DNA of 64,000 bases from Alphaproteobacteria bacterium (GCA_020638555.1 JACKII010000001.1:992001-1056000); one strand, 5' to 3'. Counted from the stretch's first letter, positions 24,579 to 34,045 are shown. Numbers and translations are program-made. The notes: generated from the letters alone by a model not told the origin.

Positions 24579-25349
24579 TCAGAAGCCGCCCACCTGGGCA
24601 TAGAGAAAGCGCCGCTTGGCGCCTTCCAGCACCAGGGCCGTCAGCCGGTTGGACATGAAGGCGCCGGTGTCCACGCCGATGCGGTTCTTGTACTCTTCCG
24701 GTGTGTGGGTGGGGGTGTGGCCGTGCACCACCACCTTGCCGAAATCGGCATCGGAATAGAGGAATTCCTCGCGGATCCAGAGCAGGTCCGCGGGCTCCTG
24801 TTCGGCCAGCGGCACATCGGGGCGCACGCCGGCATGGGCAAAGAAATAGTCGCCTTCCTCGTGGCAGTAGGCGAGCCCCTGCAGGAAGGTCCGGTGATGG
24901 GCTGGCAGCACGCGGTCGAGCGCATCGCGCAGGCCCTGCAATTCCTGGCGCCGGGACTCCTTCGCGACGTCGCCGACGCCATAGCTGGCCAGCGTCGCGC
25001 GGCCGCCATTCATTAGCCAGGCATGGCCCTGGCCGGGATCGTCGAGAAAATCCAGCAGCCAGCGGTCGTGATTGCCCGCCAGATGCACGCTCTCGCACCC
25101 GGGGAGGGGCCGGGTGGAGAGATGCTCGATCACGCCGCGGGAATCGGGGCCGCGGTCGATATAGTCGCCCAGATAGACAACCACCCGACGGGAGGCCTTG
25201 CGCCGGGCCATGTCATCGGCGATTTCCCGCTCCAGCTTTTGCAGCAGGTCGAGGCAGCCGTGCACGTCGCCGATGGCATAGACCACGGCATCGTCCGGCA
25301 CCCGCGGTGCGTCCGGCTGCTCCTTGCGCCGGAACAGAGCGAACACCAT
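24579..25349 (-). CDS. metallophosphoesterase (PP2A-like serine/threonine phosphatase family)
   Basis: A 256-aa calcineurin-like phosphoesterase with all metal motifs in order: GDVHGC near residue 28, GDYIDRGPDS near 61, GNHDR near 91 and HGHTPTHTPE near 200. This bacterial subgroup includes protein Ser/Thr phosphatases and diadenosine tetraphosphatases; I cannot separate them. It lies 25 bp downstream of regA on the same strand and may be transcribed with regBA. Confidence 0.92.
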   Translation of the reverse strand: MVFALFRRKEQPDAPRVPDDAVVYAIGDVHGCLDLLQKLEREIADDMARRKASRRVVVYLGDYIDRGPDSRGVIEHLSTRPLPGCESVHLAGNHDRWLLDFLDDPGQGHAWLMNGGRATLASYGVGDVAKESRRQELQGLRDALDRVLPAHHRTFLQGLAYCHEEGDYFFAHAGVRPDVPLAEQEPADLLWIREEFLYSDADFGKVVVHGHTPTHTPEEYKNRIGVDTGAFMSNRLTALVLEGAKRRFLYAQVGGF

Positions 25350-25374
25350 CGCCCGGCTCCCCGTGCCGGCGGCG

Positions 25375-25932
25375 CTATTCGCGCGGCGCGTGCTTGGCCA
25401 GGATGCGTTGCAGCGTGCGGCGGTGCATGCGCAGCCGGCGCGCCGTTTCCGACACGTTGCGCTCGCACTGTTCGTACACCCGCTGGATGTGCTCCCAGCG
25501 CACGCGGTCGGCCGACATCGGGTTTTCCGGCGGCGGCGGCGGCCCTTCGCCGGTTTGCAGCAGCGCCGCCTCGATGGCGTCGGCGTCGGCGGGCTTCGGC
25601 ATGTAGTCGATGGCGCCGGCCTTCACCGCCGCGACGGCGGTCGCAATATTGCCATAACCGGTCAGGATGATGGCGCGGATGTCCGGGCGGTGTTCGCGCA
25701 GCGTCGCGACCACGTCCAGACCGCTGCCGTCGCCCAGGCGCAGGTCGACCACGGCGTAGGCGGGCTTGCTGCGGGCGGCCGCAACGCCGGCCGCAGCGCT
25801 TTCGGCAATCTGAACCTCGAAACCGCGCCGCTCCATCGCGCGGGCCAGCCGCCGCAGGAACGGCGGATCGTCGTCGACGATCAGCAGCGAGCGCTCCTTC
25901 AGTTCGGCAACGGCCGGAGACATGTCGTTCAT
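25375..25932 (-). CDS. regA: response regulator RegA (ActR/PrrA family)
   Basis: A 185-aa two-domain regulator. The receiver domain has the acidic pocket at Asp20-Asp22 and the phosphate acceptor Asp63 (VVDLRLGDGSG), the same number as in Rhodobacter RegA (from memory). After a proline-rich linker comes a Fis-type HTH (NVSETARRLRMHRRTLQRIL). RegA controls energy genes in response to redox state: photosynthesis, nitrogen and carbon fixation, respiration. Its start overlaps the regB stop by 4 bp. Confidence 0.95.
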   Translation of the reverse strand: MNDMSPAVAELKERSLLIVDDDPPFLRRLARAMERRGFEVQIAESAAAGVAAARSKPAYAVVDLRLGDGSGLDVVATLREHRPDIRAIILTGYGNIATAVAAVKAGAIDYMPKPADADAIEAALLQTGEGPPPPPENPMSADRVRWEHIQRVYEQCERNVSETARRLRMHRRTLQRILAKHAPRE

Positions 25933-27209
25933 ATCTGGTCCTCCTGTTCTAGGCGGTGGCGCGGCCAGGTCACCACCACCTCCGCGCCACCGTCGACGCG
26001 ATTGTCAAATTCGACCCGTGCACCCGTTCGTTCCAACAAGGTCTGTGCGATGAACACGCCCAGGCCCATATGGCCGTCCGCGTCGCGCCGGGTCGAGACA
26101 TAAGGCTCTCCCAGGCGGCTCAGAACACTGGGTGCAAAGCCGGGTCCGTCGTCCTGCACCGTAATGCGACAGGTCTCAGAATCCCAGTAAATCGTTACCA
26201 ACACTTCCGATTCTGCGAATTGGCGTGCGTTGGAAATAAAGTTTCCGATGCCATGCACAATTTCCGGACGCCGCATCACCCGTGGCTCCGCAGCGGGTGA
26301 TTCGGTGTCTGCCTCGCGAACGATTCGCACCGACGCCCCGGCCATGCCCCGGCTCTCCGACACGGCTTCGACCAGCAGGCTGATCGGCCCCTTGTAAAAC
26401 GCCTCGCCGGTATCGCCGCGGGGCCGCGCCGAAAGCTCGGCCAGGATATCACGGCACCGCTCGGCTTGCGAGAGCAGGAGTTCGGCATCCTCCGCCCACT
26501 CGCCGTCCTTCGGCAGGTCGCGCACCAGCTCCTTCGCCACCACGGAAATCGTCGCAAGCGGTGTGCCCAGTTCGTGGGCGGCCGCGGCGGCGATGGCACC
26601 GACCGCGGACACCTGATGCTCGCGCGCCAGCGCTGCCTGGGCTTCCGCCAGCGCATCCTGCATCCGTCGCTGCTCGCGGGCGACGCGGTAGACATAGCCT
26701 GCGGTGAAGCCGATGGCCAGGATCATCGCGATCCAGAGCGCGAACACGAACACCGGGTCCGGCTGGGCCATCGGGTGCGGCGTCGGCAGCGGCAGGTGGC
26801 GGAAGGCCAGCAGCGTCACGGAGCCGATGGCCAGCAGCGACAGGATCACGGTGCTGGCCGAGGACAGCACCGTCGCCGAGACGACAATGGGCGCCAGGAT
26901 CAGCACCAGAAACGGGTTCAGGATGCCGCCGGTCAGATAGAGCAGAACCCCCAATTGCAGAATGTCGAAGCCCAGATAGAGCGTCGCGTCGCGGTCGCCG
27001 ATATGCGGCCGGGCCCAGTGGCGCAGCAGCACGAACAGGTTCAGCGCCGCCGAGGCGATCACCGCGGCAATGGCCGGGACAATGGGGAAGACATAGCCGA
27101 GGCCGTAATAGACGATCAGCAGCGTGACGCCCTGGCCGGCCACACCGACCCAGCGAATGGCCACCAGCGTGTGCGAGCGGACGCGAATTTGCGGGGCACC
27201 ACGGGCCAA
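25929..27209 (-). CDS. regB: redox-sensing histidine kinase RegB (ActS/PrrB family)
   Basis: A 426-aa sensor kinase with about six N-terminal membrane helices. The quinone-sensing heptad GGxxNPF is at residues 94-100 (GGILNPF), the H-box His212 in HELGTPLAT and the redox-active Cys252 in AERCRDIL. The His-to-Cys distance of 40 residues equals that of Rhodobacter capsulatus RegB (H225, C265, from memory). The ATPase lobe follows (DDGPGFAPSV). Oxidised quinone or Cys oxidation lowers kinase activity. Divergent to it is an ABC exporter gene (89-bp gap), a possible regulon member. Confidence 0.95.
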   Translation of the reverse strand: MARGAPQIRVRSHTLVAIRWVGVAGQGVTLLIVYYGLGYVFPIVPAIAAVIASAALNLFVLLRHWARPHIGDRDATLYLGFDILQLGVLLYLTGGILNPFLVLILAPIVVSATVLSSASTVILSLLAIGSVTLLAFRHLPLPTPHPMAQPDPVFVFALWIAMILAIGFTAGYVYRVAREQRRMQDALAEAQAALAREHQVSAVGAIAAAAAHELGTPLATISVVAKELVRDLPKDGEWAEDAELLLSQAERCRDILAELSARPRGDTGEAFYKGPISLLVEAVSESRGMAGASVRIVREADTESPAAEPRVMRRPEIVHGIGNFISNARQFAESEVLVTIYWDSETCRITVQDDGPGFAPSVLSRLGEPYVSTRRDADGHMGLGVFIAQTLLERTGARVEFDNRVDGGAEVVVTWPRHRLEQEDQI

Positions 27210-27298
27210 GGGGCGGTTCCATTTCCATATTGCAACCGCCCGAGCAGCATGCAGGCTGTGGGACGGTGTTTCGATTCTTTCTATCTATCGGGCCAGTC

Positions 27299-28096
27299 AT
27301 GACCTCTGCAAGCCACCAAGCGCCGATTTTCGCCGAAAGGCTAACCAAGCATTTCGGCGCCGTCCGGGCCGTGGACGGCGTTTCCTTCGCCATCGGTGCC
27401 GGCCAGGTGGTGGGGTTGCTGGGCGGCAACGGCGCCGGCAAGACCACAACCATCGCGATGCTGCTGGGCCTGTTATTGCCGAGCGGCGGCCTGGCGCAGG
27501 TGCTGGGCCACGACATGGCGCGCCGGCGCTACAAAGCCCTGCCGGCGGTCAATTTCTCGTCGCCCTATGCGGAACTGCCCGGGCGACTGACCGTATGGGA
27601 GAATCTGCGCGTCTATGCCGGCCTTTACGGCGTGCCGCGCCCGCGCCAGCGCATTCGCGACCTGGCGGTGGAACTGGACCTGGCCGGCCTGATGCACCGC
27701 CGCACCAGCACGCTGTCGGCCGGGCAGAAATCGCGCCTGTCGCTGGCCAAGGCCTTGTTGAACCGGCCGAAAGTCCTGTTCCTGGACGAGCCGACCGCCT
27801 CGCTGGACCCGGACACGGCCGACTGGATCCGCGGCTATCTGGAGGACTATCAGCGCCAGACCGGCGCCGCCATCCTGCTGGCCTCGCACAACATGCCGGA
27901 GGTGGAGCGGCTCTGCGATCGCGTGCTGATGATGAGCGCCGGCCGCATCGTCGCGGAGGGGGCGCCGGCCGACCTGATCCGCCGCTACGGCCGGCGCGAC
28001 CTGGAGGAGGTGTTCCTCGCCATTGCCCGGGGAGCCCGTGGCGCCGGCGCGCCCGTGGTCGCGGATGGGGCCGCGGAAGGGGGGATCGTGTCATGA
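27299..28096 (+). CDS. ABC transporter ATP-binding protein (ABC-2 exporter type)
   Basis: A 265-aa ATPase. Walker A GGNGAGKTT is at residues 42-50, the signature is LSAGQ (in place of LSGGQ), and Walker B is VLFLDEPTASLDP. This is the DrrA/NodI/CcmA-like group that pairs with ABC-2 permeases for export of lipids, polyketides or drugs. ATG 27299 gives the usual N-terminus; the open frame upstream overlaps the regB promoter region. The stop overlaps the permease start by 4 bp. Confidence 0.93.
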   Translation: MTSASHQAPIFAERLTKHFGAVRAVDGVSFAIGAGQVVGLLGGNGAGKTTTIAMLLGLLLPSGGLAQVLGHDMARRRYKALPAVNFSSPYAELPGRLTVWENLRVYAGLYGVPRPRQRIRDLAVELDLAGLMHRRTSTLSAGQKSRLSLAKALLNRPKVLFLDEPTASLDPDTADWIRGYLEDYQRQTGAAILLASHNMPEVERLCDRVLMMSAGRIVAEGAPADLIRRYGRRDLEEVFLAIARGARGAGAPVVADGAAEGGIVS

Positions 28097-28899
28097 TCGG
28101 CCCCATCCGCAGCCTGGGGCGGATCCAGGCGCTGTTGCTGCGGCACTTCTATATCTACCGCGGCTCGTGGATCCGGCTGATCGAACTGGCCTACTGGCCG
28201 GTGATGCAAATCCTGCTCTGGGGGCTGATCACCAAGTTTTTCATCCAGCATTCCGACTGGCTGTTGCAGGCCTCGGGCGCGCTGATCGCCGGCGTGCTGC
28301 TGTGGGACACCCTGTTTCGCGGCCAGCTGGGCGTGTCGGTCTCGTTTCTGGAGGAGCTGTGGTCGCGCAATCTGGGGCAGTTGTTTTGCAGCCCGCTGCG
28401 GCCGTGGGAATTGCTGGCGGGGCTGATGACGGTCAGCCTGGTGCGCACCCTGGCCGGCATGCTGCCGGCGGCGGGCGTGGCCATTCTGCTCTATCACTAT
28501 TCCGTGTTCGATCTGGGGCTGGCGCTGGTCGCCTTCTTTGCCAATCTGATGGTGTTCAGTTGGGCCGTGGCGGTGGCCGTTTGCGCGCTGCTGCTGCGCT
28601 ACGGCCTGGGAGCGGAAACCATCGCTTGGGTGTCGATCTATGCCATCGCGCCGTTGAGTGCGGTTTATTACCCGGTCTCGGTTTTGCCCGAATCGGTGCA
28701 GTGGATTGCGTGGGCTCTGCCCACCGCCTACGTGTTCGAAGGGATGCGCGCGGTGATGATCGAAGGCGCGTTCCGGTTCGATCTGTTCTGGAGCGCGGTT
28801 GCGCTGAACGGCGTCTATCTTGCCGGCGCACTGGCGCTGTTTCTGTATGCCTTCCGGATCGCCCGCCATCGCGGGCTGTTGTTGCAATCGGCCGACTAG
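28093..28899 (+). CDS. ABC-2 type transporter permease
   Basis: A 268-aa permease with six predicted membrane segments. It has the ABC-2 layout: an N-terminal amphipathic stretch (RHFYIYRGSWIRLIE), a loop ELWSRNLGQLFCSPLRPWELL that contacts the ATPase, and the periplasmic re-entrant region AIAPLSAVYYPVSVLPE. It works with the ATPase encoded just upstream (ATGA overlap). The exported molecule is unknown. Confidence 0.92.
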   Translation: MIGPIRSLGRIQALLLRHFYIYRGSWIRLIELAYWPVMQILLWGLITKFFIQHSDWLLQASGALIAGVLLWDTLFRGQLGVSVSFLEELWSRNLGQLFCSPLRPWELLAGLMTVSLVRTLAGMLPAAGVAILLYHYSVFDLGLALVAFFANLMVFSWAVAVAVCALLLRYGLGAETIAWVSIYAIAPLSAVYYPVSVLPESVQWIAWALPTAYVFEGMRAVMIEGAFRFDLFWSAVALNGVYLAGALALFLYAFRIARHRGLLLQSAD

Positions 28900-28919
28900 G
28901 GCCGTCGAGGAGCTGAACC

Positions 28920-29690
28920 ATGGTGACGCGGATCGCCCGCTTTCTGACCCTGTTGCTGCTGGTGGGAAGCCTGGCGCCGATGGCGCGGGCCGCCGACCTG
29001 ATCACCCAGCGCGAGTTGCTGTCGGACGCGCAATTCGCCCTGGAGCGCATCGCGGACTCGCCGAAAATGGCGGATGCGCGGGCGCTGGCCCAGCACGCCC
29101 AGGCGATCATGATCTTTCCGAACCTGCTGAAGGGCGCGTTTTTCGTCGGCGGCGAGGGCGGCAGCGGCGTGTTGCTGGCGCGCAAGCCGGACGGCAGCTG
29201 GTCCTACCCCGCCTTCTACACCCTGGGCTCGGTGAGTTTCGGGCTCCAGATCGGCGGACAGTCGTCGGCGGCCGTGCTGTTGATCATGAACCGGGATGCG
29301 TTGCGGGCGATCATGGCCGACCAGGTCAAGCTGGGCGGCGATCTGAGCGCGGCGGTCGGCCCCGTCGGAACCGGCATCGAAGCGTCGAGTTCCACCGAGG
29401 TCGGCACGGACATCTACACCTATTCCACCACCAAGGGCCTGTTCCTGGGCGCGTCGCTGGAAGGCGCGGTGCTGGCGCGGCGCGAGGACTGGAACGCCGA
29501 GGTCTACAATGGCGAGACACGGCCGGAGCAAATCGTTCTCTACGGCAATTTCTCGAACCCGATTGCCGACTCGCTGCGCGCAGAGGTGGCCGCGATTGGC
29601 TCGCCGGCACCGGCCCAACCCGTCCAGCCGCAACAGGTTCAGCCGCAACAGGTCCAGCCGCAACCCGTCCAGCCGCAAACGACGCAGTAG
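28920..29690 (+). CDS. exported SYLF-domain (YSC84-like) lipid-binding protein
   Basis: A 256-aa protein. A signal peptide (residues 1-24, ending ARAA) is followed by a SYLF domain with the hallmark stretches AIMIFPNLLKGAFFVGGEGG and VGTDIYTYSTTKGLF. In eukaryotes SYLF domains bind phosphoinositides; bacterial members are periplasmic and poorly known. The C-terminal 30 residues are a low-complexity tail of repeated VQPQQ/VQPQP units made from near-perfect 15-bp DNA repeats (about 29625-29680). It follows the ABC permease gene by 20 bp and is probably in the same operon, which suggests a role in envelope lipid traffic. Confidence 0.88.
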   Translation: MVTRIARFLTLLLLVGSLAPMARAADLITQRELLSDAQFALERIADSPKMADARALAQHAQAIMIFPNLLKGAFFVGGEGGSGVLLARKPDGSWSYPAFYTLGSVSFGLQIGGQSSAAVLLIMNRDALRAIMADQVKLGGDLSAAVGPVGTGIEASSSTEVGTDIYTYSTTKGLFLGASLEGAVLARREDWNAEVYNGETRPEQIVLYGNFSNPIADSLRAEVAAIGSPAPAQPVQPQQVQPQQVQPQPVQPQTTQ

Positions 29691-29751
29691 CGCCCGCCCG
29701 GTTTGAGCGCCCGCCTGACGTGAGCGCCCGCGCGGTGGTGCGCGGGCGCCG

Positions 29752-31008
29752 TCAGCGCCGCACCGACCAGCTTTCGCGCGTGTTCAGCGTATCTTTGTCG
29801 AAGCCCGCCAGCGCCTTGTAGCGCTCGGCCGTCGCTGCCAGTTCGGCGGGCGACACGATGGCGGCAAGGTCGTCGAAGCCGTCCGGTGCGCGCTCGTGCA
29901 CCATTTCCATCGCCTGTTCCGGCCCGTTCTCGCGGTTGGCGAGCACGATGGCCGCCGTCGCCGGCCGACGCTCGGCATCGTAGGCCCGCAGGGCGGCGTC
30001 CGGGTCGGGCTGCCGGACCAGGTGCCAGGCGAGCCGGCGGGCGTCGAGGATCGCCTGACTCGCCCCGTTCGAGCCGATCGGATACATGGGATGGGCGGCG
30101 TCGCCCAGCAGCGTGACGCGGCCGAAACTCCAGGCCGCGACCGGGTCGCGGTCGACCATCGGGTATTCGAACACCTCCGCCGCGCCGCGGATGATGTCCG
30201 GCACTTTGAGCCAGCCGAAATCCCAGTCCTCGAACGCCGGCAGGAAATCGGCGAGGTTGGCGCGGCGGTTCCAGTCCTCGCGCCGCCAGGTCTGGCGGTC
30301 GGTGAACTTGATCTCGGCGATCCAGTTGATCAGGGCCTCGCCCCGCTCTTCCGCCTGGCGCGAGATCGGGTAGCAGACGAATTTCTGCGCCTGGTGCCCG
30401 GCCATGACCATGCTGCGCCCGGTCAGATAGGGCTGGGCCAGGGTGGTAGCGCGCCAGAGCACGTTGCCGTTCCAGATCGGCGCGCCTTCGTCCGGATAGA
30501 AATGCCGGCGCACGGTGGAATGGATGCCGTCGCAGGCGACCAGCAGATCGCCCTCGGCCGTGACCGTCGCGCCGTCGGCGCGGGCGAAGCGGGCGGTCAC
30601 GGTGTCGCCCGACTGGTCGAACCCGGTCAGGCGGTGGTCGGTCAGGATGGCGTCGGCGCCGAGCCGCGCCCGCGCCTCCGCCAGCAGGGCCATCTGCAAT
30701 TCGCCGCGATGGATCGAGAATTGCGGCCAGCGATAGCCGGCGGCCGTGCCCCGCGGCTCCTGCCAGATCTGCTGGCCGTGGCGGTTGGCGTAGATCAGCT
30801 CCGCCGTGGGGATGGCCGTGGCGGCGAGACGGTCGGCGAGGCCAAGCTCGGTCAGCTCCCGCACCGCATGGGGCAGCACGTTGATGCCGACCCCCAGCGG
30901 TTGCAGGTCCGGCACGGCCTCGTACACCCGGCAGGAAATCCCGGCGGCGTGCAGGCTGAGCGCCGTGGTCAGCCCGCCAATGCCGCCGCCGACGATGAGC
31001 GCGTGCAT
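29752..31008 (-). CDS. FAD-dependent aromatic monooxygenase (salicylate/3-hydroxybenzoate hydroxylase type)
   Basis: A 418-aa class A flavoprotein hydroxylase. The Rossmann GxGxxG is GGGIGG at residues 7-12, the DG motif is LLVACDGIHSTVR near 165, and the GD motif is LLGDAAHPMYPIGSNGA near 290. Such enzymes hydroxylate phenolic or heteroaromatic acids using NAD(P)H and oxygen. ATG 31008 is 8 bp after the thiolase-like gene stop, so the two are co-transcribed. The pair suggests aromatic ring breakdown feeding a CoA-thioester step. Confidence 0.9.
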   Translation of the reverse strand: MHALIVGGGIGGLTTALSLHAAGISCRVYEAVPDLQPLGVGINVLPHAVRELTELGLADRLAATAIPTAELIYANRHGQQIWQEPRGTAAGYRWPQFSIHRGELQMALLAEARARLGADAILTDHRLTGFDQSGDTVTARFARADGATVTAEGDLLVACDGIHSTVRRHFYPDEGAPIWNGNVLWRATTLAQPYLTGRSMVMAGHQAQKFVCYPISRQAEERGEALINWIAEIKFTDRQTWRREDWNRRANLADFLPAFEDWDFGWLKVPDIIRGAAEVFEYPMVDRDPVAAWSFGRVTLLGDAAHPMYPIGSNGASQAILDARRLAWHLVRQPDPDAALRAYDAERRPATAAIVLANRENGPEQAMEMVHERAPDGFDDLAAIVSPAELAATAERYKALAGFDKDTLNTRESWSVRR

Positions 31009-31016
31009 GGCGGACC

Positions 31017-32567
31017 TCAGGACGGGGTGAAGATGTTGATGCCGTCCTGGCTCGCGACGCGGCCCTTGGCGCCCAGATGGTCCTTGACCTCCATTTCCGC
31101 CAGCAGGGCCGGGTCGGCCGGCGTGTTGGCGATGAAGCGCGAGCCGTCGTCGAGGCGGCCGAACAGCAGGCCGAAGCTGGGCCCCTTGCGGTCGTGCACG
31201 ACGGTGTAGGTCTCGATCTCCGCCGCGCCCTCGGCGAATTCGGTGACCTTCGGGCCTTTGGCGGCGTCGATTTCGGCCTGGTAGGTCTTGGGGTCTTTCG
31301 GCGCGAACGGCCGGGCCGGCGGCTCGGTCGAATAGATGCCGACCGCCTGCTTGGTCACATAGTTGCCGTTCGCCGTCACCATGCCCTTGGCGCCCGGCTG
31401 CGAGCGGACCTTGTTCATCATCTCGGCGATGGAGTGGGTGACGTAGTTGTTGCCGGGGCCGCCGAAATAGGGCAGGCCGCCGGTGACGGTCAGGCCGCGC
31501 GGGTCGTCCTCGGCAATGCCCTGTTCGGCGCAGCAGATCTCGACGGCGCTGGGGAAGCAGGAATAGAGGTCGAGAAAGGCCATGTCGTCGGCGGTGCACT
31601 CCGCCATTTCGAACGCCTCGCGCGCGGCGATGCGCATGGCCGGGCTGGTGTAATAGTTGATCCGCTCCGACAGGAACCAGTGGTCGTAGGTATCGGCGCA
31701 GCCGTGCAGATAGACCCACTTCTCCCGCGGCACGCCCAGCTTCTTGGCCATGGCGACGGAGGTCAGGATCACCGCCGCCGACTGGTCGATGAAGGCGTTG
31801 GCGTTCATCAGCTTCGGATAGGGGAAGCCGATATAGGGGTTTTTCTCGTTCACGGTGGCGAGTTGTTTGGCGGTGAAGCCGTCGCGCCGGTCGGCCAGCG
31901 GGTTGTCTGCCGCGACCCGGGCAAAGCCCTCGAACAGCTTGCCCATGGCCAGCATGTGCTCTTCGATGGTGCGGCCGCGGGCGCCGCGGATGGCGTTTTC
32001 GATCATCGGATAGGCGAAGATGGCGCCGGCCATGCGGTGGCGGTCTTCCATGTCGTTCCAGCCGCGGGTGGAGACGCCCCAGGTCTCGGGCTCGCCGCCG
32101 GGGTCCTCGTTCCAGTCCAGGTTCAGGCCGGCGCGCTGGGCCGCCTTCTGCGTCGCCAGCGCCTCGCCGCCGCAGACCAGCGCGGCCTGCACCTCGCCGC
32201 GGGTGATCATCTCGCTGAAGCGGCTGACCAGCCATTGCGGCATGTTTCCGCCCGGATGGGTGTAGAGCTTGCGGGCGATCTGGTCGGCGCCGAGGCGGGC
32301 GGCGAGCGATTTCGGCGGGTGTTTCGAGCCGCCGAAGGGCGAGGCGAAGCGCCAGCTCGTGTCCGAGAACGAGCGCAGCAGCGCCATGGTGTCCAGCGCC
32401 TCCAGCAGTTTCTGGCCGGGGCCGGCGTCGTTGGCGGCCTCGCGGCAGGCGGCGGCGGTCAGGTCGAGCGGCGACAGCGCCTTGGCCGGGTCCGGCTCGC
32501 GCTGGGTGACCTGGCCGCAGCCGACGAGAATGGGGGTGCGGGCGTCGTCCTGGGCGGTGGAGGGCAT
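31017..32567 (-). CDS. thiolase-family acetyl-CoA acetyltransferase-like protein
   Basis: A 516-aa thiolase-fold protein of the long acetyl-CoA acetyltransferase group, longer than classical thiolases (about 390 aa). The catalytic N-terminal region reads ALVCGGEALATQKAA in place of the usual VCASG loop. The C-terminal half has YSCFPSAVEICCAEQG and a GGPGNNYVTHSIAEM stretch with the conserved His. The last 130 residues form an OB-fold-like extension. The unusual active-site loop leaves open whether it cleaves or only binds acyl-CoA. It is the first gene of a two-gene unit with the FAD monooxygenase. Confidence 0.85.
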   Translation of the reverse strand: MPSTAQDDARTPILVGCGQVTQREPDPAKALSPLDLTAAACREAANDAGPGQKLLEALDTMALLRSFSDTSWRFASPFGGSKHPPKSLAARLGADQIARKLYTHPGGNMPQWLVSRFSEMITRGEVQAALVCGGEALATQKAAQRAGLNLDWNEDPGGEPETWGVSTRGWNDMEDRHRMAGAIFAYPMIENAIRGARGRTIEEHMLAMGKLFEGFARVAADNPLADRRDGFTAKQLATVNEKNPYIGFPYPKLMNANAFIDQSAAVILTSVAMAKKLGVPREKWVYLHGCADTYDHWFLSERINYYTSPAMRIAAREAFEMAECTADDMAFLDLYSCFPSAVEICCAEQGIAEDDPRGLTVTGGLPYFGGPGNNYVTHSIAEMMNKVRSQPGAKGMVTANGNYVTKQAVGIYSTEPPARPFAPKDPKTYQAEIDAAKGPKVTEFAEGAAEIETYTVVHDRKGPSFGLLFGRLDDGSRFIANTPADPALLAEMEVKDHLGAKGRVASQDGINIFTPS

Positions 32568-32848
32568 GGGGCGGATCCTCGTGATCGAACGGGTCAGGGT
32601 TGGCGGCAGCTTACCGGGGCCGTGGCGCCGCGGCTAGAGACCGCCGGCGCGCCGACGCCGCGTCGATGCCGCGTCGATGCCCCGTGCCGGCGCCGGGGAC
32701 CGGTGCGCCCCGCGGGCGGCCGCGTCGGGTGTGTTGTCGCAGCACCGGCTTCCGGGCGCTTTTGCGGGCGGTTCGCATTGGAGCCGCCACGGTTCGGGCG
32801 TAGGCTGGGCCGACATTGCGAACCGATTGCAACCGGGGAGACGATCCG

Positions 32849-34045
32849 ATGGCGTCCACGGCAGACCAGATGCGGGCATGGCGGGGGCCGGCCCTGCTGA
32901 CCTTCGGCTTCCGCCCGTTCTTTTTGGGCGCGGCGCTCTGGGCGGCGCTGGCCATGGTGCTGTGGCTCGGCATGCTGGCGGGGCATGTGACCCTGCCGAC
33001 CCGGTTCGACCCGATCTCCTGGCATGCGCACGAATTCCTGTTCGGCTATCTGGGCGCGGTCATGGCCGGGTTCCTGCTGACAGCGGTGCCGAACTGGACC
33101 GGGCGGCTGCCGGTGGTCGGCTGGCCGCTGACCGTCCTGGTGCTGCTCTGGCTGGCCGGGCGGGGCGCGGTGATGGTGAGCGGCCTGCTGGGGCCGATCC
33201 CGACCGCGGCCATCGACCTGGCGTTTCCGGTCGTGCTGGCGGGCGTGATCGCGCGCGAGATCGTGCGCGGGCGCAACTGGCGCAATCTGGCGGTGCTGGC
33301 GCTGTTCGCGGTGTTCGTCGCCGGCAATGCGGTGTTCCATGCGGAGGCCGCGGCGGACCGGTTTGCGGCGCAGGGGTTCGGCATGCGCATCGGCATCGCT
33401 GGCGCGGTGCTGATGATCGCCTTTATCGGCGGCCGCATCGTGCCTTCCTTCACCCGCAACTGGCTGGTGCGCCGCGAGGCCGGGCGCCTGCCGGCGCCGC
33501 CGATGCGCGGCTATGACAAGCTCGCCCTGGCCGGATTGGCGCTGGCGCTCGTCGCCTGGATCGCGGCGCCGGAGAGCGTGCCGGCCGGCGTGTTGCTGCT
33601 GGCGGCCGGCGGCCTGCATGCCCTGCGTTTGGTGCGCTGGAGCGGCGATCGCACCGGCGCCGAGCCGCTGGTCTGGGTGCTGCACGCCGCCTATGCCTTC
33701 GTGGCGCTGGGGGCGCTGGCGCTCGGCGTGGCCGCGCTCTGGCCCGATGGGCTGGCCCCCGCCGCGGCACTGCATCTCTGGATGGCCGGCGCCATCGGCC
33801 TGATGACGCTGGCGGTGATGACGCGGGCGACCCTCGGCCATACCGGGCAGGCGCTGACCGCCGGGGCGGGAACCACCCTGGTCTATGGCCTGATGATCGC
33901 GGCCGCGCTGGTCCGTCTGGCCGCCGGACTGGTGCCGGAGGCGGCGTCGGACCTCTATCTGGCGTCCGGCCTGCTCTGGATCGGGGCCTTTGCCGGGTTC
34001 GCCCTGCTCTATGGCCCGTTGCTGCTGCGCGAACGCCAGGGCTGA
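32849..34045 (+). CDS. nnrS: NnrS family haem/copper membrane protein
   Basis: A 398-aa protein with about twelve membrane helices. It has the family N-terminus LTFGFRPFFLGAALWA, the HAHEFLFGY motif near residue 58 and the GGRIVPSFTRNWL stretch near 195, all typical of NnrS. NnrS protects against nitric-oxide stress and is usually regulated by Nnr/Fnr. No denitrification gene is in this window. The 281-bp gap upstream (32568-32848) holds short repeats of GCCGCGTCGATG but no gene. Confidence 0.92.
   Translation: MASTADQMRAWRGPALLTFGFRPFFLGAALWAALAMVLWLGMLAGHVTLPTRFDPISWHAHEFLFGYLGAVMAGFLLTAVPNWTGRLPVVGWPLTVLVLLWLAGRGAVMVSGLLGPIPTAAIDLAFPVVLAGVIAREIVRGRNWRNLAVLALFAVFVAGNAVFHAEAAADRFAAQGFGMRIGIAGAVLMIAFIGGRIVPSFTRNWLVRREAGRLPAPPMRGYDKLALAGLALALVAWIAAPESVPAGVLLLAAGGLHALRLVRWSGDRTGAEPLVWVLHAAYAFVALGALALGVAALWPDGLAPAAALHLWMAGAIGLMTLAVMTRATLGHTGQALTAGAGTTLVYGLMIAAALVRLAAGLVPEAASDLYLASGLLWIGAFAGFALLYGPLLLRERQG

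Noticed and set aside
29625..29680. The VQPQQ-coding repeats as a CRISPR-like or mobile repeat
   Set aside because: They are in-frame codon repeats within a protein tail, with 15-bp units and no spacers.
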